From contig CABYXQ010000010.1 in NCBI GenBank assembly GCA_902522915.1, positions 1 to 34,589 of the forward strand: a DNA stretch of 34,589 nt. Direction: 5' to 3'. Every line of letters starts with the position of its first letter. Within the stretch, counting starts at the first letter, position 1. Of the stretch, positions 17,091 through 24,916 are shown piece after piece. The notes under the pieces are model-generated. The model did not search any database, was not told where the DNA came from, and was given only the letters and a program-made list of their open reading frames with translations. The translations under genes were made by a program, and so were the position numbers. The DNA is from an uncultured Pelagibacteraceae bacterium. GTDB lineage: Bacteria > Pseudomonadota > Alphaproteobacteria > Pelagibacterales > Pelagibacteraceae.

Positions 17091-17120
17091 ATTATGAATA
17101 TTCATAATATTCAATGACAA
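17091..17120 (-). promoter_or_regulatory. Promoter with an overlapping 18-bp palindromic operator
   Basis: Read on the minus strand, TTGTCA (17115-17120) and CATAAT (17091-17096) are -35 and -10 hexamers with an 18-bp spacer. ATTATGAATATTCATAAT (17091-17108) is a perfect 18-bp palindrome covering the -10 and half the spacer, the usual position for a repressor site. Expression of binding protein 2 is therefore probably repressed by a dimeric regulator not encoded nearby. Confidence 0.6.
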
Positions 17121-17176
17121 AATCACCTTATTTTTTGCAATGAATAACTCAAAAGTGGTGGCTGAACCTTAAATAT

Positions 17177-18658
17177 CTATCTTATTGAAAATGGATCTAA
17201 AGTTGGTTCATCAGATGTATAATACCAGGTAGTTTTCACTCTTGTATAATCTTTAATTGAATCTATTCCTGCTTCTTTTCCATAGCCACTATCTTTAATT
17301 CCACCAAATGGAGCCGAAGGCGAAATTAATCTATAAGTATTAACAAAAGTAATCCCTGCTCTTATCGCTTTAGAAACTCTTAACCCTCTTGCTAAATCAC
17401 TTGTATAAACCCCTGATGATAATCCATATTGATTATCATTCATTTTTTCTATGACTTCCTCTTCAGTATCAAATTTCATAACAGAGAGAACTGGACCAAA
17501 TAATTCATTTTCTGCTGCGGGTAAATTGTGATTGTCACATTCAATTATTGTTGCTGGAAAATAATACCCTTCATTAGAAAACGGATGTCTTTTTCCACCA
17601 CACTTTATTTTTCCACCTTGTTCAGTTGTAAGTTTAATATTTTTTTCTATAACTTCTAATTGTTTAAAATTACTTAATGGTCCCATTTCTGTATCTGGAT
17701 CCATGGGTGTTCCGATTTTAATTTTTTCTGCCCTTTTTGAAAGTTTATCTAAAAATTCATCATAAATTCCTTTTTGTAAATACAACCTTGAACCAGCGAT
17801 ACAACTTTGGCCACTAGCTCCAAAGATACCTGCTGTAATGCCATTTATTGCATTTTCTTGTTTAGCATCATCAAATACTGCGACAGGACTTTTTCCACCT
17901 AATTCCAAACTAACTTCAGATAAATTTTCTGCAGAATTTTTAATTATATGTCTTGCTGTTTCTGGTCCTCCAGTAAAGGCAACTTTTTCAACTAATGGGT
18001 GGGTTGTTAAAGCTTTTCCACATGGATCACCAAATCCAGTTACTACATTTACAACTCCTTTAGGAATACCTGTTTCTTCAATTAATTTTGCAAACTCAAA
18101 CATAACTGCTGGAGCTAACTCTGAAGATTTAATTACAACTGTGTTTCCCATAGCAAGAGCTGGAGCTAACTTTGTTGCAGTTAAAAACATTTGTGAATTC
18201 CATGGAACAATAGCAGCTATTACACCAATTGGAATACGTGTAGTAATTGCTTGTATATTTGGTTTATCAATTGGTAAAACTGTTCCTTCAACTTTATCAG
18301 CTAATCCAGCATAGTAATCATAATACTCTGCTATATAGTTAGCTTGTTTATTTGTTTCTCTAAATAATTTTCCAGTGTCTATTGTTTCAATTTTTCCAAG
18401 CAGCTCAGCATTATCTCTAAGCTTGTCACCAATAGCTCTTAAAAATTTTGCTCTTTCTCTAGGAAGTAATTTAGGCCATTCTCCTTCAAATGCAGCTTGG
18501 GCTGCTTTTACTGCCCTATCAACATCTTTTGCATTTGCCTCTGGCACAACTGCCCAAGGTTTATTATCTTCTGGATTTAAAGTTTTAAAAGTTTTTTTAC
18601 TTTCAGAGTCAACCCACTCTCCATTAATGAACATTTTATAATGTTTTAAATCACTCAT
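17177..18658 (-). CDS. Aldehyde dehydrogenase (betaine-aldehyde-dehydrogenase-like)
   Basis: NAD(P)-dependent oxidation of an aldehyde to an acid. 493 residues, the family norm. Catalytic residues are visible: N154 in VPWNSQMF, E252 in LELGGKSP and C286 in ASGQSCIAGS; the cofactor loop is FTGGPETARHI. The C-terminal FGGIKDSGYGKEAG and YTRVKTTW are standard. It is the last gene of the five-gene operon that starts with the flavin monooxygenase, overlaps the hydrolase gene by eight bases, and is likely to oxidise an aldehyde formed by the TPP enzyme or hydrolase upstream. The specific aldehyde is not known. Confidence 0.92.
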   Translation of the reverse strand: MSDLKHYKMFINGEWVDSESKKTFKTLNPEDNKPWAVVPEANAKDVDRAVKAAQAAFEGEWPKLLPRERAKFLRAIGDKLRDNAELLGKIETIDTGKLFRETNKQANYIAEYYDYYAGLADKVEGTVLPIDKPNIQAITTRIPIGVIAAIVPWNSQMFLTATKLAPALAMGNTVVIKSSELAPAVMFEFAKLIEETGIPKGVVNVVTGFGDPCGKALTTHPLVEKVAFTGGPETARHIIKNSAENLSEVSLELGGKSPVAVFDDAKQENAINGITAGIFGASGQSCIAGSRLYLQKGIYDEFLDKLSKRAEKIKIGTPMDPDTEMGPLSNFKQLEVIEKNIKLTTEQGGKIKCGGKRHPFSNEGYYFPATIIECDNHNLPAAENELFGPVLSVMKFDTEEEVIEKMNDNQYGLSSGVYTSDLARGLRVSKAIRAGITFVNTYRLISPSAPFGGIKDSGYGKEAGIDSIKDYTRVKTTWYYTSDEPTLDPFSIR

Positions 18659-19433
18659 TTTTATCTATAAAATTTTTGATAGTTAAATTTACATTATCCG
18701 CACATTCAATACCACAAAGATGTTTACCGTTATTGATAATCTTTAACTGACTATTCTTGATTATTTTATTTAATTCCTCTGACATCGCTGTAGTTGAACC
18801 TGCATCATGTTCCCCAGTCATTATTAAAGTTTTTGCCTTAATTTTATTGAAATCTTCATCATTTTTATGAGTAACAAAGAGTTCATAAACTTTTAAAAAA
18901 TTCTGCATATTATTAGCAGATAAAATTGAGGTAATTTTTTCATAAGTATTTGGATTTTTTTCTAAATACTCATCTGTAAACCATCTTTTTAAAGCTAGTT
19001 TTGATAACTTTAATTCTTTTTTAGCTTGATCAAATCTTTCATTAACTATTTTTTGTTGCTCTTTAGATCTTTTGTAAATGGAACATAAAAGAATTAATGA
19101 TTTTAACCTATCACTGAATTTTATTGCAAAATTTCTTGCAATTAATGAACCAATTGAAAATCCAACTAAATGAATTTTATCAATTTTTAGCTCATCAATT
19201 AAATTTATCAATTGATCTGAAAAATCATCAAAACTTATTTTGTTTTTCTTTAACGGTGTTTTCCCATGTCCTAAAATATCGTATGAAATTGTATTATTTT
19301 CTTTAAAAAAATTTAATTGAGGTTCCCAGATTTCATGAGTTAATCCCACCCCATGAATAAATACTATTGGAATAGATTGGTGTTTATTATTAAAATAATA
19401 GAAAGTACCTGATGAAGTTGTTCCAAATGTCAT
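18651..19433 (-). CDS. Alpha/beta hydrolase (3-oxoadipate enol-lactonase-like)
   Basis: A 260-residue cytosolic hydrolase, started at ATG 19433 (a TTG one codon earlier is possible). Counting from that TTG, the oxyanion HG is at 29-30, the nucleophile S94 in VGFSIGSL, the acid D211 in MTGEHDAGS and the base H239 in NNGKHLCG, a full catalytic triad. The fold and length resemble PcaD/RutD-like enzymes that open lactones or cleave C-C or carbamate bonds. It lies six bases after the AA_synth gene. In this operon it would act between the monooxygenase step and the aldehyde dehydrogenase. Confidence 0.85.
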   Translation of the reverse strand: MTFGTTSSGTFYYFNNKHQSIPIVFIHGVGLTHEIWEPQLNFFKENNTISYDILGHGKTPLKKNKISFDDFSDQLINLIDELKIDKIHLVGFSIGSLIARNFAIKFSDRLKSLILLCSIYKRSKEQQKIVNERFDQAKKELKLSKLALKRWFTDEYLEKNPNTYEKITSILSANNMQNFLKVYELFVTHKNDEDFNKIKAKTLIMTGEHDAGSTTAMSEELNKIIKNSQLKIINNGKHLCGIECADNVNLTIKNFIDKNE

Positions 19434-19439
19434 CAAGTA

Positions 19440-20027
19440 TTATTTGGGTTCAATACCCATTTCTTTCATATCTTGATATCTATCACCCGTTCTTGCGTGT
19501 GCACGTCCACTAGAAGAACCTCCAATTGCTATTACAATTTCATCATCAAAAGGAGCATCATGAATTGTGAACTCATGAGTTAAGTAATAAGGTCTAAGAC
19601 CAGAGTCGGTTTTATGCATCATTGGAATCGAAATTTTTGTACCTGCGCCACCTCTAATATTTGTAAAACTTAAATATGAAGTTCCCCCGACAGCATCTCT
19701 AAATTTATTTCCAAATCTAAGAGTATGTATAAAAGCAGAGGCATGTTCAATTTCACCATTTAGACCTACAACTCCAGCTTTTCCGTAAGCTAAAATTTTT
19801 TCTGGTGAACCAATTTCTTTTATAAGTTCTGGAACCAATAAATCACCTAATTTAGGAGCTAAATCTAAAATTATTGGTCTTAAGTTTTCAACAAAGCCTT
19901 GTCCATGCCAAGGGTTTTTAAATATTGCAGCAACAGAAACTAGCAAAACAGGTTCCTTTGCTTCTTTACCACCTTCAATAAAAGTTTTATCAACAAATTT
20001 TGTAAATTTTCTCAACTCTAAATTCAT
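19440..20027 (-). CDS. AA_synth-family protein (PF06684-like)
   Basis: 195 residues. The pattern LVSVAAIFKNPWHGQGF, LGDLLVPELI, ILAYGKAGVVGLNGEIEHAS and GGSSSGRAHARTGDR matches the family named "amino acid synthesis" after Bordetella BB2672, whose true function is not established. In other genomes, as I recall, these proteins accompany flavin monooxygenases and hydrolases in catabolic clusters, as here. The conserved acidic, histidine and arginine residues suggest a small-molecule enzyme. The start overlaps the TPP-enzyme stop by four bases. Confidence 0.8.
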   Translation of the reverse strand: MNLELRKFTKFVDKTFIEGGKEAKEPVLLVSVAAIFKNPWHGQGFVENLRPIILDLAPKLGDLLVPELIKEIGSPEKILAYGKAGVVGLNGEIEHASAFIHTLRFGNKFRDAVGGTSYLSFTNIRGGAGTKISIPMMHKTDSGLRPYYLTHEFTIHDAPFDDEIVIAIGGSSSGRAHARTGDRYQDMKEMGIEPK

Positions 20028-21727
20028 TTTTTTTCTCTATGTTTGAAACTGTCTCTTCTAAAACTGTATAATGCTTTAGGATCTACATCAACATCAATCA
20101 CCGCAGGTTTATTACATTTAATTGAAGCACTAATTGCTTCGTTTATTTCTGAAATTTTTTTAACCTTAAAACCTTTTGCTCCATATAATTCAGCAACTTT
20201 GTCAAAAGAAGGACTAGTGATATCTGCACCTAAATACCTTTTGCCAAAAAAGTCTTTCTGATATGCTTTTTCAGCTCCCCAACTTTGATTGTTCATTACA
20301 ATAGTTATTGTATTTATGCCATATTCAACTGCTGTACTTAACTCAGATATTGTCATACCAAAACCACCATCGCCCATTAGACTTACAACAGTTTTTTTTG
20401 GTTTTGCAATTTTAACTCCAAGACCACACGCAAATGAAAAACCTACTAAACCAAAGTCCAAAGGAGTAAATAAAGATGGAGGATTATAATATTCTAGAGC
20501 ATCTGTTGCTTGTAAACATAGAGTTCCCGCATCTAGAGTAATAGCATTATCTTTAGGTAATGCTTTTCTTATTTCTTTAAACAATCCTTTGGGTTGAATA
20601 GGAAAGTTTTTTCCAAGATTGTCTTTTTCTCTTCTAACTAAATAATTTTTTCTTTCTTTTAGATATGAGCTTGTCCAATTTTTTACATCTAATTTAATCC
20701 TTTGTTTTTTAATCTCATTATATATTTGATTAGTTGCTGTACCTGCATCAGCATTAATACCAATTACAATAGGAAAATATTTTCCAAGCATTTTTTTTTC
20801 TATTTCAATTTGAATAATTTTTGCTTTTTTGTTTATGTTATCGTAAGAATAAAAAGTAGAGTTAAAACCTAATCTTGTTCCAATTGCTAAAATTACATCT
20901 GATTCTTTAACAAGACTTGAAGCAACAGGATTTCCTCGAGGACCCATTTGACCTGCATTTAGTTTATGATTAAATGGAATAGCATCCCCGTGACCTGCTG
21001 CAGTTACTATTGGTATATTTAATAATTCTGCTAGTTTAATTACTTCTTTGTATTTAGCGGTGTATTTAATTCCCCCTCCAGCAATTATTATAAACTTTTT
21101 TGCTTGATTTATAATTTTCACCGCTTTCTTTATTTTCTCATAGCCACCTTTAAGAATACTTTCATTAACGAAAGAAGGTTTATTTGTATTTATATTGTAA
21201 TTATTTGTTGCTGCTAAAATATTTCTTGGCAAATTAATACAAACGGGGCCTCTTCTAGGTTTCATTGCCAAACTAAAAGCATCACTCATAATATCAGGTA
21301 TTTTTTTTGAATTTTTTATAGTCCAAGTTTTTTTTGTAATAGGAGCAAATAGAGATTGTTGATCTAATCCTTGAAATGCATCTTCCATTTTATCTTTAGT
21401 TGAATACGAGCCAGCAATTGCAACAACTGGTGAAAATGCGGCCTTTGCTTGAGCAACACCAGTAACTAAATTAGTAGCGCCTGGACCATTTTGACCTGCA
21501 ATAATAACACCAGGTTTATTAGAAGCTCTTGCATATCCATCAGCCATATGTGTTCCTGTTCGCTCATCTCTTACGCCAATAAATTTAATTTTTTTTTCAT
21601 GATATAGAGCATCAAATATCTCCATCGTAGCTGAACCAATGAGACCAAACACTTTTTCAACATTTTCTTTTTTTAAAGATTTTACAGCAGCTTGACCACC
21701 GGTTATTTTTTTTCGTGATTTGATCAC
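20024..21727 (-). CDS. Thiamine-diphosphate-dependent enzyme (acetolactate synthase superfamily)
   Basis: 567 residues with the three-domain layout of the superfamily. The N-terminal domain has E55 in VRDERTGTHMADGYARA (the cofactor-activating glutamate) and GQNGPGATNLVTG; the middle domain has GGGIKYTAKYKEV; the C-terminal domain has the cofactor motif GDG (452-454) to NN (479-480). The N-terminus resembles sulfoacetaldehyde acetyltransferase and oxalyl/benzoylformate-type members more than true acetolactate synthase, and no regulatory subunit gene is near. It may cleave a 2-oxo acid or 2-hydroxyacyl compound to an aldehyde for the dehydrogenase. It overlaps both neighbours by four bases. 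Substrate unknown. Confidence 0.85.
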   Translation of the reverse strand: MIKSRKKITGGQAAVKSLKKENVEKVFGLIGSATMEIFDALYHEKKIKFIGVRDERTGTHMADGYARASNKPGVIIAGQNGPGATNLVTGVAQAKAAFSPVVAIAGSYSTKDKMEDAFQGLDQQSLFAPITKKTWTIKNSKKIPDIMSDAFSLAMKPRRGPVCINLPRNILAATNNYNINTNKPSFVNESILKGGYEKIKKAVKIINQAKKFIIIAGGGIKYTAKYKEVIKLAELLNIPIVTAAGHGDAIPFNHKLNAGQMGPRGNPVASSLVKESDVILAIGTRLGFNSTFYSYDNINKKAKIIQIEIEKKMLGKYFPIVIGINADAGTATNQIYNEIKKQRIKLDVKNWTSSYLKERKNYLVRREKDNLGKNFPIQPKGLFKEIRKALPKDNAITLDAGTLCLQATDALEYYNPPSLFTPLDFGLVGFSFACGLGVKIAKPKKTVVSLMGDGGFGMTISELSTAVEYGINTITIVMNNQSWGAEKAYQKDFFGKRYLGADITSPSFDKVAELYGAKGFKVKKISEINEAISASIKCNKPAVIDVDVDPKALYSFRRDSFKHREKK

Positions 21728-22893
21728 GAAACTTTTTTGACTTCAGTATCTATATCTTCTTTAAAGTGAGGCATTACTTTTTCTGTGAAAAGTTTTATAC
21801 TTTTCATACAGTCTTCATGTTTAACACCTGGAAAATTCGACCAAACTTGTAAGTTTTGTAAATTTAATTCACTTTTTAATTCTTTAATTTTATCAATAAC
21901 ATATTCTGGAGTTCCAAATAACATATTTCGTTTATGGAGAAAATCATAACTCAATAAATCTAATTTACCTTTTGTTACCGGAAGTTCTTCTCCTGGATCC
22001 ATATGATTTCCAAGGCCTCTCCAATGACAAACCCATCTCATATAGTTTACCATATGTTCTCCTGCTTTTTCTTTAGCTTCTTCCATTGTGTCCGCAACAA
22101 ACATGTCTCTTACTAAAGAAATTCCTTCACCCATTGGTACGTTTCTTTTTTCTGACTCAGATTTTGCATTTCTAAATGCTTCAAATTTTATTTTTAAAGC
22201 TTTAACAGTTGGTATCCACATTATTATATTTAATCCTTGTTGTGCTGCCCATTCGATTGACCTAATTCCATCAACAACTTGGTGAATAGGTGGACAAGGT
22301 TTTTGATAAGGTTTTGGAAGTACACTAATATTTTCCATTACATTTGTTTCAAGGTTTACTAAATCTTTATTTGGTGGGCTCATATCATGTTGCCAAACAT
22401 AATCAGGTGCAGGGTATGTATAAAACTCACCTTTGTGATTAAAAAATTTTTCTTTCCAAGCTTTTTTTAAAATAGTAAGTGTTTCTTCAAATAATCTAAA
22501 GTTTTTTGCCTGGTCTTTCATATCAGCTTCTTTATTTAAATTAATAGCTTCTCTACCATAAATTCCTCTACCAATTCCTATTTCAACTCTTCCTTTAGAC
22601 AATTGATCTAATAAAGCGATATCTTCAGCCATTCTAATTGGATTATGAAAAGTGATCACATTGCAAGCTTGACCAATTCTAATATTTTTAGTTCGAGCAG
22701 CAGCATCTACACCCATCATTAATGGATTAGTTAAAGACTCCATTCCTTCATGGTTAAAGTGGTGTTCAGTATACCAGATAGAGTCCCAACTAGATTTATC
22801 ACAGTATTCTGTAATTTCTCTAGTTTCATCTAGAAGCTCGTCATATGGCTTATGATTCCAGTTAGTAGTATTACAAAAGTATCCAAATTTCAT
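21724..22893 (-). CDS. Luciferase-like flavin-dependent monooxygenase
   Basis: 389 residues of the bacterial-luciferase (LLM) superfamily, which uses reduced FMN and O2. Marks: SIWYTEHHFNHEG, the segment RIGQACNVITFHNPIRMAE, GRVEIGIGRGIYGRE and the later FGTPEYVIDKI. The paired histidines EHHF are typical of the group. A strong ribosome site (AAAGGAGGAAG) precedes the ATG. It is the first gene of a five-gene operon and probably performs the first oxidation of the substrate. No flavin reductase gene is present in the window, so reduced FMN must come from elsewhere. Confidence 0.88.
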   Translation of the reverse strand: MKFGYFCNTTNWNHKPYDELLDETREITEYCDKSSWDSIWYTEHHFNHEGMESLTNPLMMGVDAAARTKNIRIGQACNVITFHNPIRMAEDIALLDQLSKGRVEIGIGRGIYGREAINLNKEADMKDQAKNFRLFEETLTILKKAWKEKFFNHKGEFYTYPAPDYVWQHDMSPPNKDLVNLETNVMENISVLPKPYQKPCPPIHQVVDGIRSIEWAAQQGLNIIMWIPTVKALKIKFEAFRNAKSESEKRNVPMGEGISLVRDMFVADTMEEAKEKAGEHMVNYMRWVCHWRGLGNHMDPGEELPVTKGKLDLLSYDFLHKRNMLFGTPEYVIDKIKELKSELNLQNLQVWSNFPGVKHEDCMKSIKLFTEKVMPHFKEDIDTEVKKVS

Positions 22894-22991
22894 TCTTCCT
22901 CCTTTAAACTTTCTAATTTAAAAAAAGACGACCGATCCCACTTTCGTATTGGATTTCACGATGAGTTATGTATCGCTTTAATGAAATTATA
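22894..22991 (-). promoter_or_regulatory. Promoter and structured leader of the flavin-monooxygenase operon
   Basis: On the minus strand TATAAT lies at 22986-22991 (no good -35), so RNA should start near 22979. The leader can form GCGAU/AUCGU (22972-22976 with 22958-22962), then a second hairpin AUCC...GGAU closed by UAC-GAAA-GUG, a GNRA tetraloop. The AUCGG at its 3' edge could instead pair with the first GCGAU, giving two exclusive folds. A run of seven U and the ribosome site follow. It resembles a regulatory leader; no known riboswitch class was recognised. Confidence 0.4.
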
Positions 22992-23000
22992 CTATTAATC

Positions 23001-23966
23001 TTAACGTTGATATTCAATAAATTTCTTTAAAGAGTTTTGTAAAAATTTTTGAAAAAATATGCCTTTTTTACCGTTCTTTGAGCCATTTAGAAAGGAAGGG
23101 TGCATTACGAAATCATATGAAGGTTCAAAGAAAAATGGAATAGACATTCTTTCTGTCTTATTCCAGAGCACCCTATGATTTGTCGCTTTAAATCTACCTT
23201 TACTTAAATACTCTAAAGCTAATCCAGTATTTACTATGAGTGCATTTTTATTAAATGGTACATCATACCATTTTTTATTTTTTCTATTTTGAACTTGTAA
23301 GCCTCCTTTTTTGTCTTGGTAAAGAACGGTAAAAACTCCACTATCAACGTGTGTTTCGCATCCAAGAGCAACGCCATCTTGTTTTGAAATTTCCACAGGT
23401 TTTGTTTGATTAGGATAGTAATTAAATCTTAATGTACTTAGAGTTTTGACTCTAGAGAAAGCTTGATTACTGATACTCTCATTTTTTTTATAAAGCTTAA
23501 TTATACTTTTAAATAATATTTCACTTAAAGAAAAAATATGATCAAAATAATTTGATAAACTTTTAATCGAGGATTTACTTAAAGATTTATTTAAATTTAA
23601 ATATTCAATATATGGAGATTTATATTTTTTAAGATTATTTGGTGTAATTTTAAGATCACCTAAATCTAATCCTTCTTTTCCATTTACAGTATTTGGAAAA
23701 TAACCTCTGTAGGTATTTTTATTTTTTTTATTCCATTTTTTAGGAGCTAACTTATTTTTATTTTCTATTGGAGAATTAAAAAATCTATTACCAATTTTAC
23801 AAATATTATTTATTTCTTTTATATCTATACCATGCCCAATAACTTGAAAAAAACCAATATCAACACAAGCTCTTTCAATTTTTAAAAGTGTATTTTTTGC
23901 AGATAAAGAATTGAAATCAGATTTTAACAAAGATGAGATATTTACTGTTGGGATGTAACTTTTCAT
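23001..23966 (-). CDS. Isopenicillin-N-synthase-like Fe(II)/2-oxoglutarate oxygenase
   Basis: 321 residues. The N-terminal DIOX_N segment (IPTVNISSLL, CVDIGFFQVIGHGI) is followed by the jelly-roll core with iron ligands H206 and D208 in ETHVDSGVFT and H264 in ATNHRVLW, and the co-substrate R273-x-S275 in ERMSIPFFFEP. These are the complete marks of the non-haem oxygenase family that includes isopenicillin N synthase and many hydroxylases; the substrate cannot be predicted. The gene overlaps the EamA transporter gene by one base and is last in the block led by parA. Confidence 0.88.
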   Translation of the reverse strand: MKSYIPTVNISSLLKSDFNSLSAKNTLLKIERACVDIGFFQVIGHGIDIKEINNICKIGNRFFNSPIENKNKLAPKKWNKKNKNTYRGYFPNTVNGKEGLDLGDLKITPNNLKKYKSPYIEYLNLNKSLSKSSIKSLSNYFDHIFSLSEILFKSIIKLYKKNESISNQAFSRVKTLSTLRFNYYPNQTKPVEISKQDGVALGCETHVDSGVFTVLYQDKKGGLQVQNRKNKKWYDVPFNKNALIVNTGLALEYLSKGRFKATNHRVLWNKTERMSIPFFFEPSYDFVMHPSFLNGSKNGKKGIFFQKFLQNSLKKFIEYQR

Positions 23967-24916
23967 TATCTATTAGGAGTATCAGTAGCAACTAGATGAT
24001 CTTTTGTTTTTTCTCTTATATAAATATATATACCAGCACCTATAATTATTGAAACACCAATAAAAGTTCGAGGAGTGGGAATATTATTAAATAAAATATA
24101 CCCAATTAATATTGACCAAATTATTAGAGAGTATTCATATAGAGAGACAACTGAAGGAGATGCAATACTGTAGGCATTGAAAACACAAAAAAAAGCTATT
24201 GCACCTATGAATCCCATTGAAATAATAAATGGCCAAGCATAACTAGGATTAGTAAACCATTCTCTAAAAATAAATTGAAATGTTGGATCACTAAAGTTAT
24301 TGAATTGACCTTCGCCTGTAAAAATAAAAAACAAAATACTTATTACAGTTGCTCCAATGTATAAATGTATCATTTGAGTGTAAACATTATCTTTATCCGA
24401 AGTATATTTGGTAATCGTCATTGATATGGAGTAGCACAATGCACAAGCAATTGGTGCTAATTTCATATAATCAAAATTATTAAAATCTGGATTTAGCACA
24501 ATGAAAACTCCAATAAACCCAGCAACAATTGCTGACCATCTTCTAATTCCAACTTTTTCTTTTAGAAATATAATAGCTAAAATTGAAACAAAAAATGGAC
24601 TAGAAAAAAATAATGCATTAGCCATTGCAAGTGACATGTATGTTAATGATACATAAAAAAAACTAAATCCAAAAAAGAAACAAATTACTCTTAATATTGT
24701 TAAAAAAGGATAGTGTGTTTTTAAATTAATTTTTTGTTTTGAGAATTTCATATAACAAATAAGTAAAAACCAAGCTACTAGCGTTCTGCCAAAATATAAT
24801 TCGTATAATGAAGCATCGTTATAAATGAATTTAATCATGGCATCTTGAACGGAAAATACAGCCATTCCTAGCAGGATAAACAGAATACCTTTGGGGTTAT
24901 TTTGCACTGAAGTCAT
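23966..24916 (-). CDS. EamA/DMT-family membrane transporter
   Basis: 316 residues with ten hydrophobic helices in two EamA halves. Visible: GMAVFSVQDAMIKFIY in the first helix, LYFGRTLVAWF, ALFFSSPFFVSILAIIFLKE at the end of the first half, and SLYEYSLIIWSILIGYILF with a closing IIGAGIYIYIREK in the second. The family exports or imports metabolites such as amino acids, sugars or S-adenosylmethionine. It overlaps the GMC oxidoreductase gene by four bases and the oxygenase gene by one, so it probably moves the substrate or product of those enzymes. Confidence 0.87.
   Translation of the reverse strand: MTSVQNNPKGILFILLGMAVFSVQDAMIKFIYNDASLYELYFGRTLVAWFLLICYMKFSKQKINLKTHYPFLTILRVICFFFGFSFFYVSLTYMSLAMANALFFSSPFFVSILAIIFLKEKVGIRRWSAIVAGFIGVFIVLNPDFNNFDYMKLAPIACALCYSISMTITKYTSDKDNVYTQMIHLYIGATVISILFFIFTGEGQFNNFSDPTFQFIFREWFTNPSYAWPFIISMGFIGAIAFFCVFNAYSIASPSVVSLYEYSLIIWSILIGYILFNNIPTPRTFIGVSIIIGAGIYIYIREKTKDHLVATDTPNR

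Noticed and set aside
17838-18314. A 158-codon open frame on the plus strand, antisense to the aldehyde dehydrogenase
   Set aside because: It lies wholly inside a gene with intact catalytic residues, has no recognisable domain or ribosome site, and its composition mirrors the opposite strand.
20024-21727. Naming the TPP enzyme as acetolactate synthase (ilvB) or sulfoacetaldehyde acetyltransferase (xsc)
   Set aside because: No regulatory subunit gene or taurine/isethionate genes are adjacent and I cannot confirm diagnostic residues; only the superfamily is supported.
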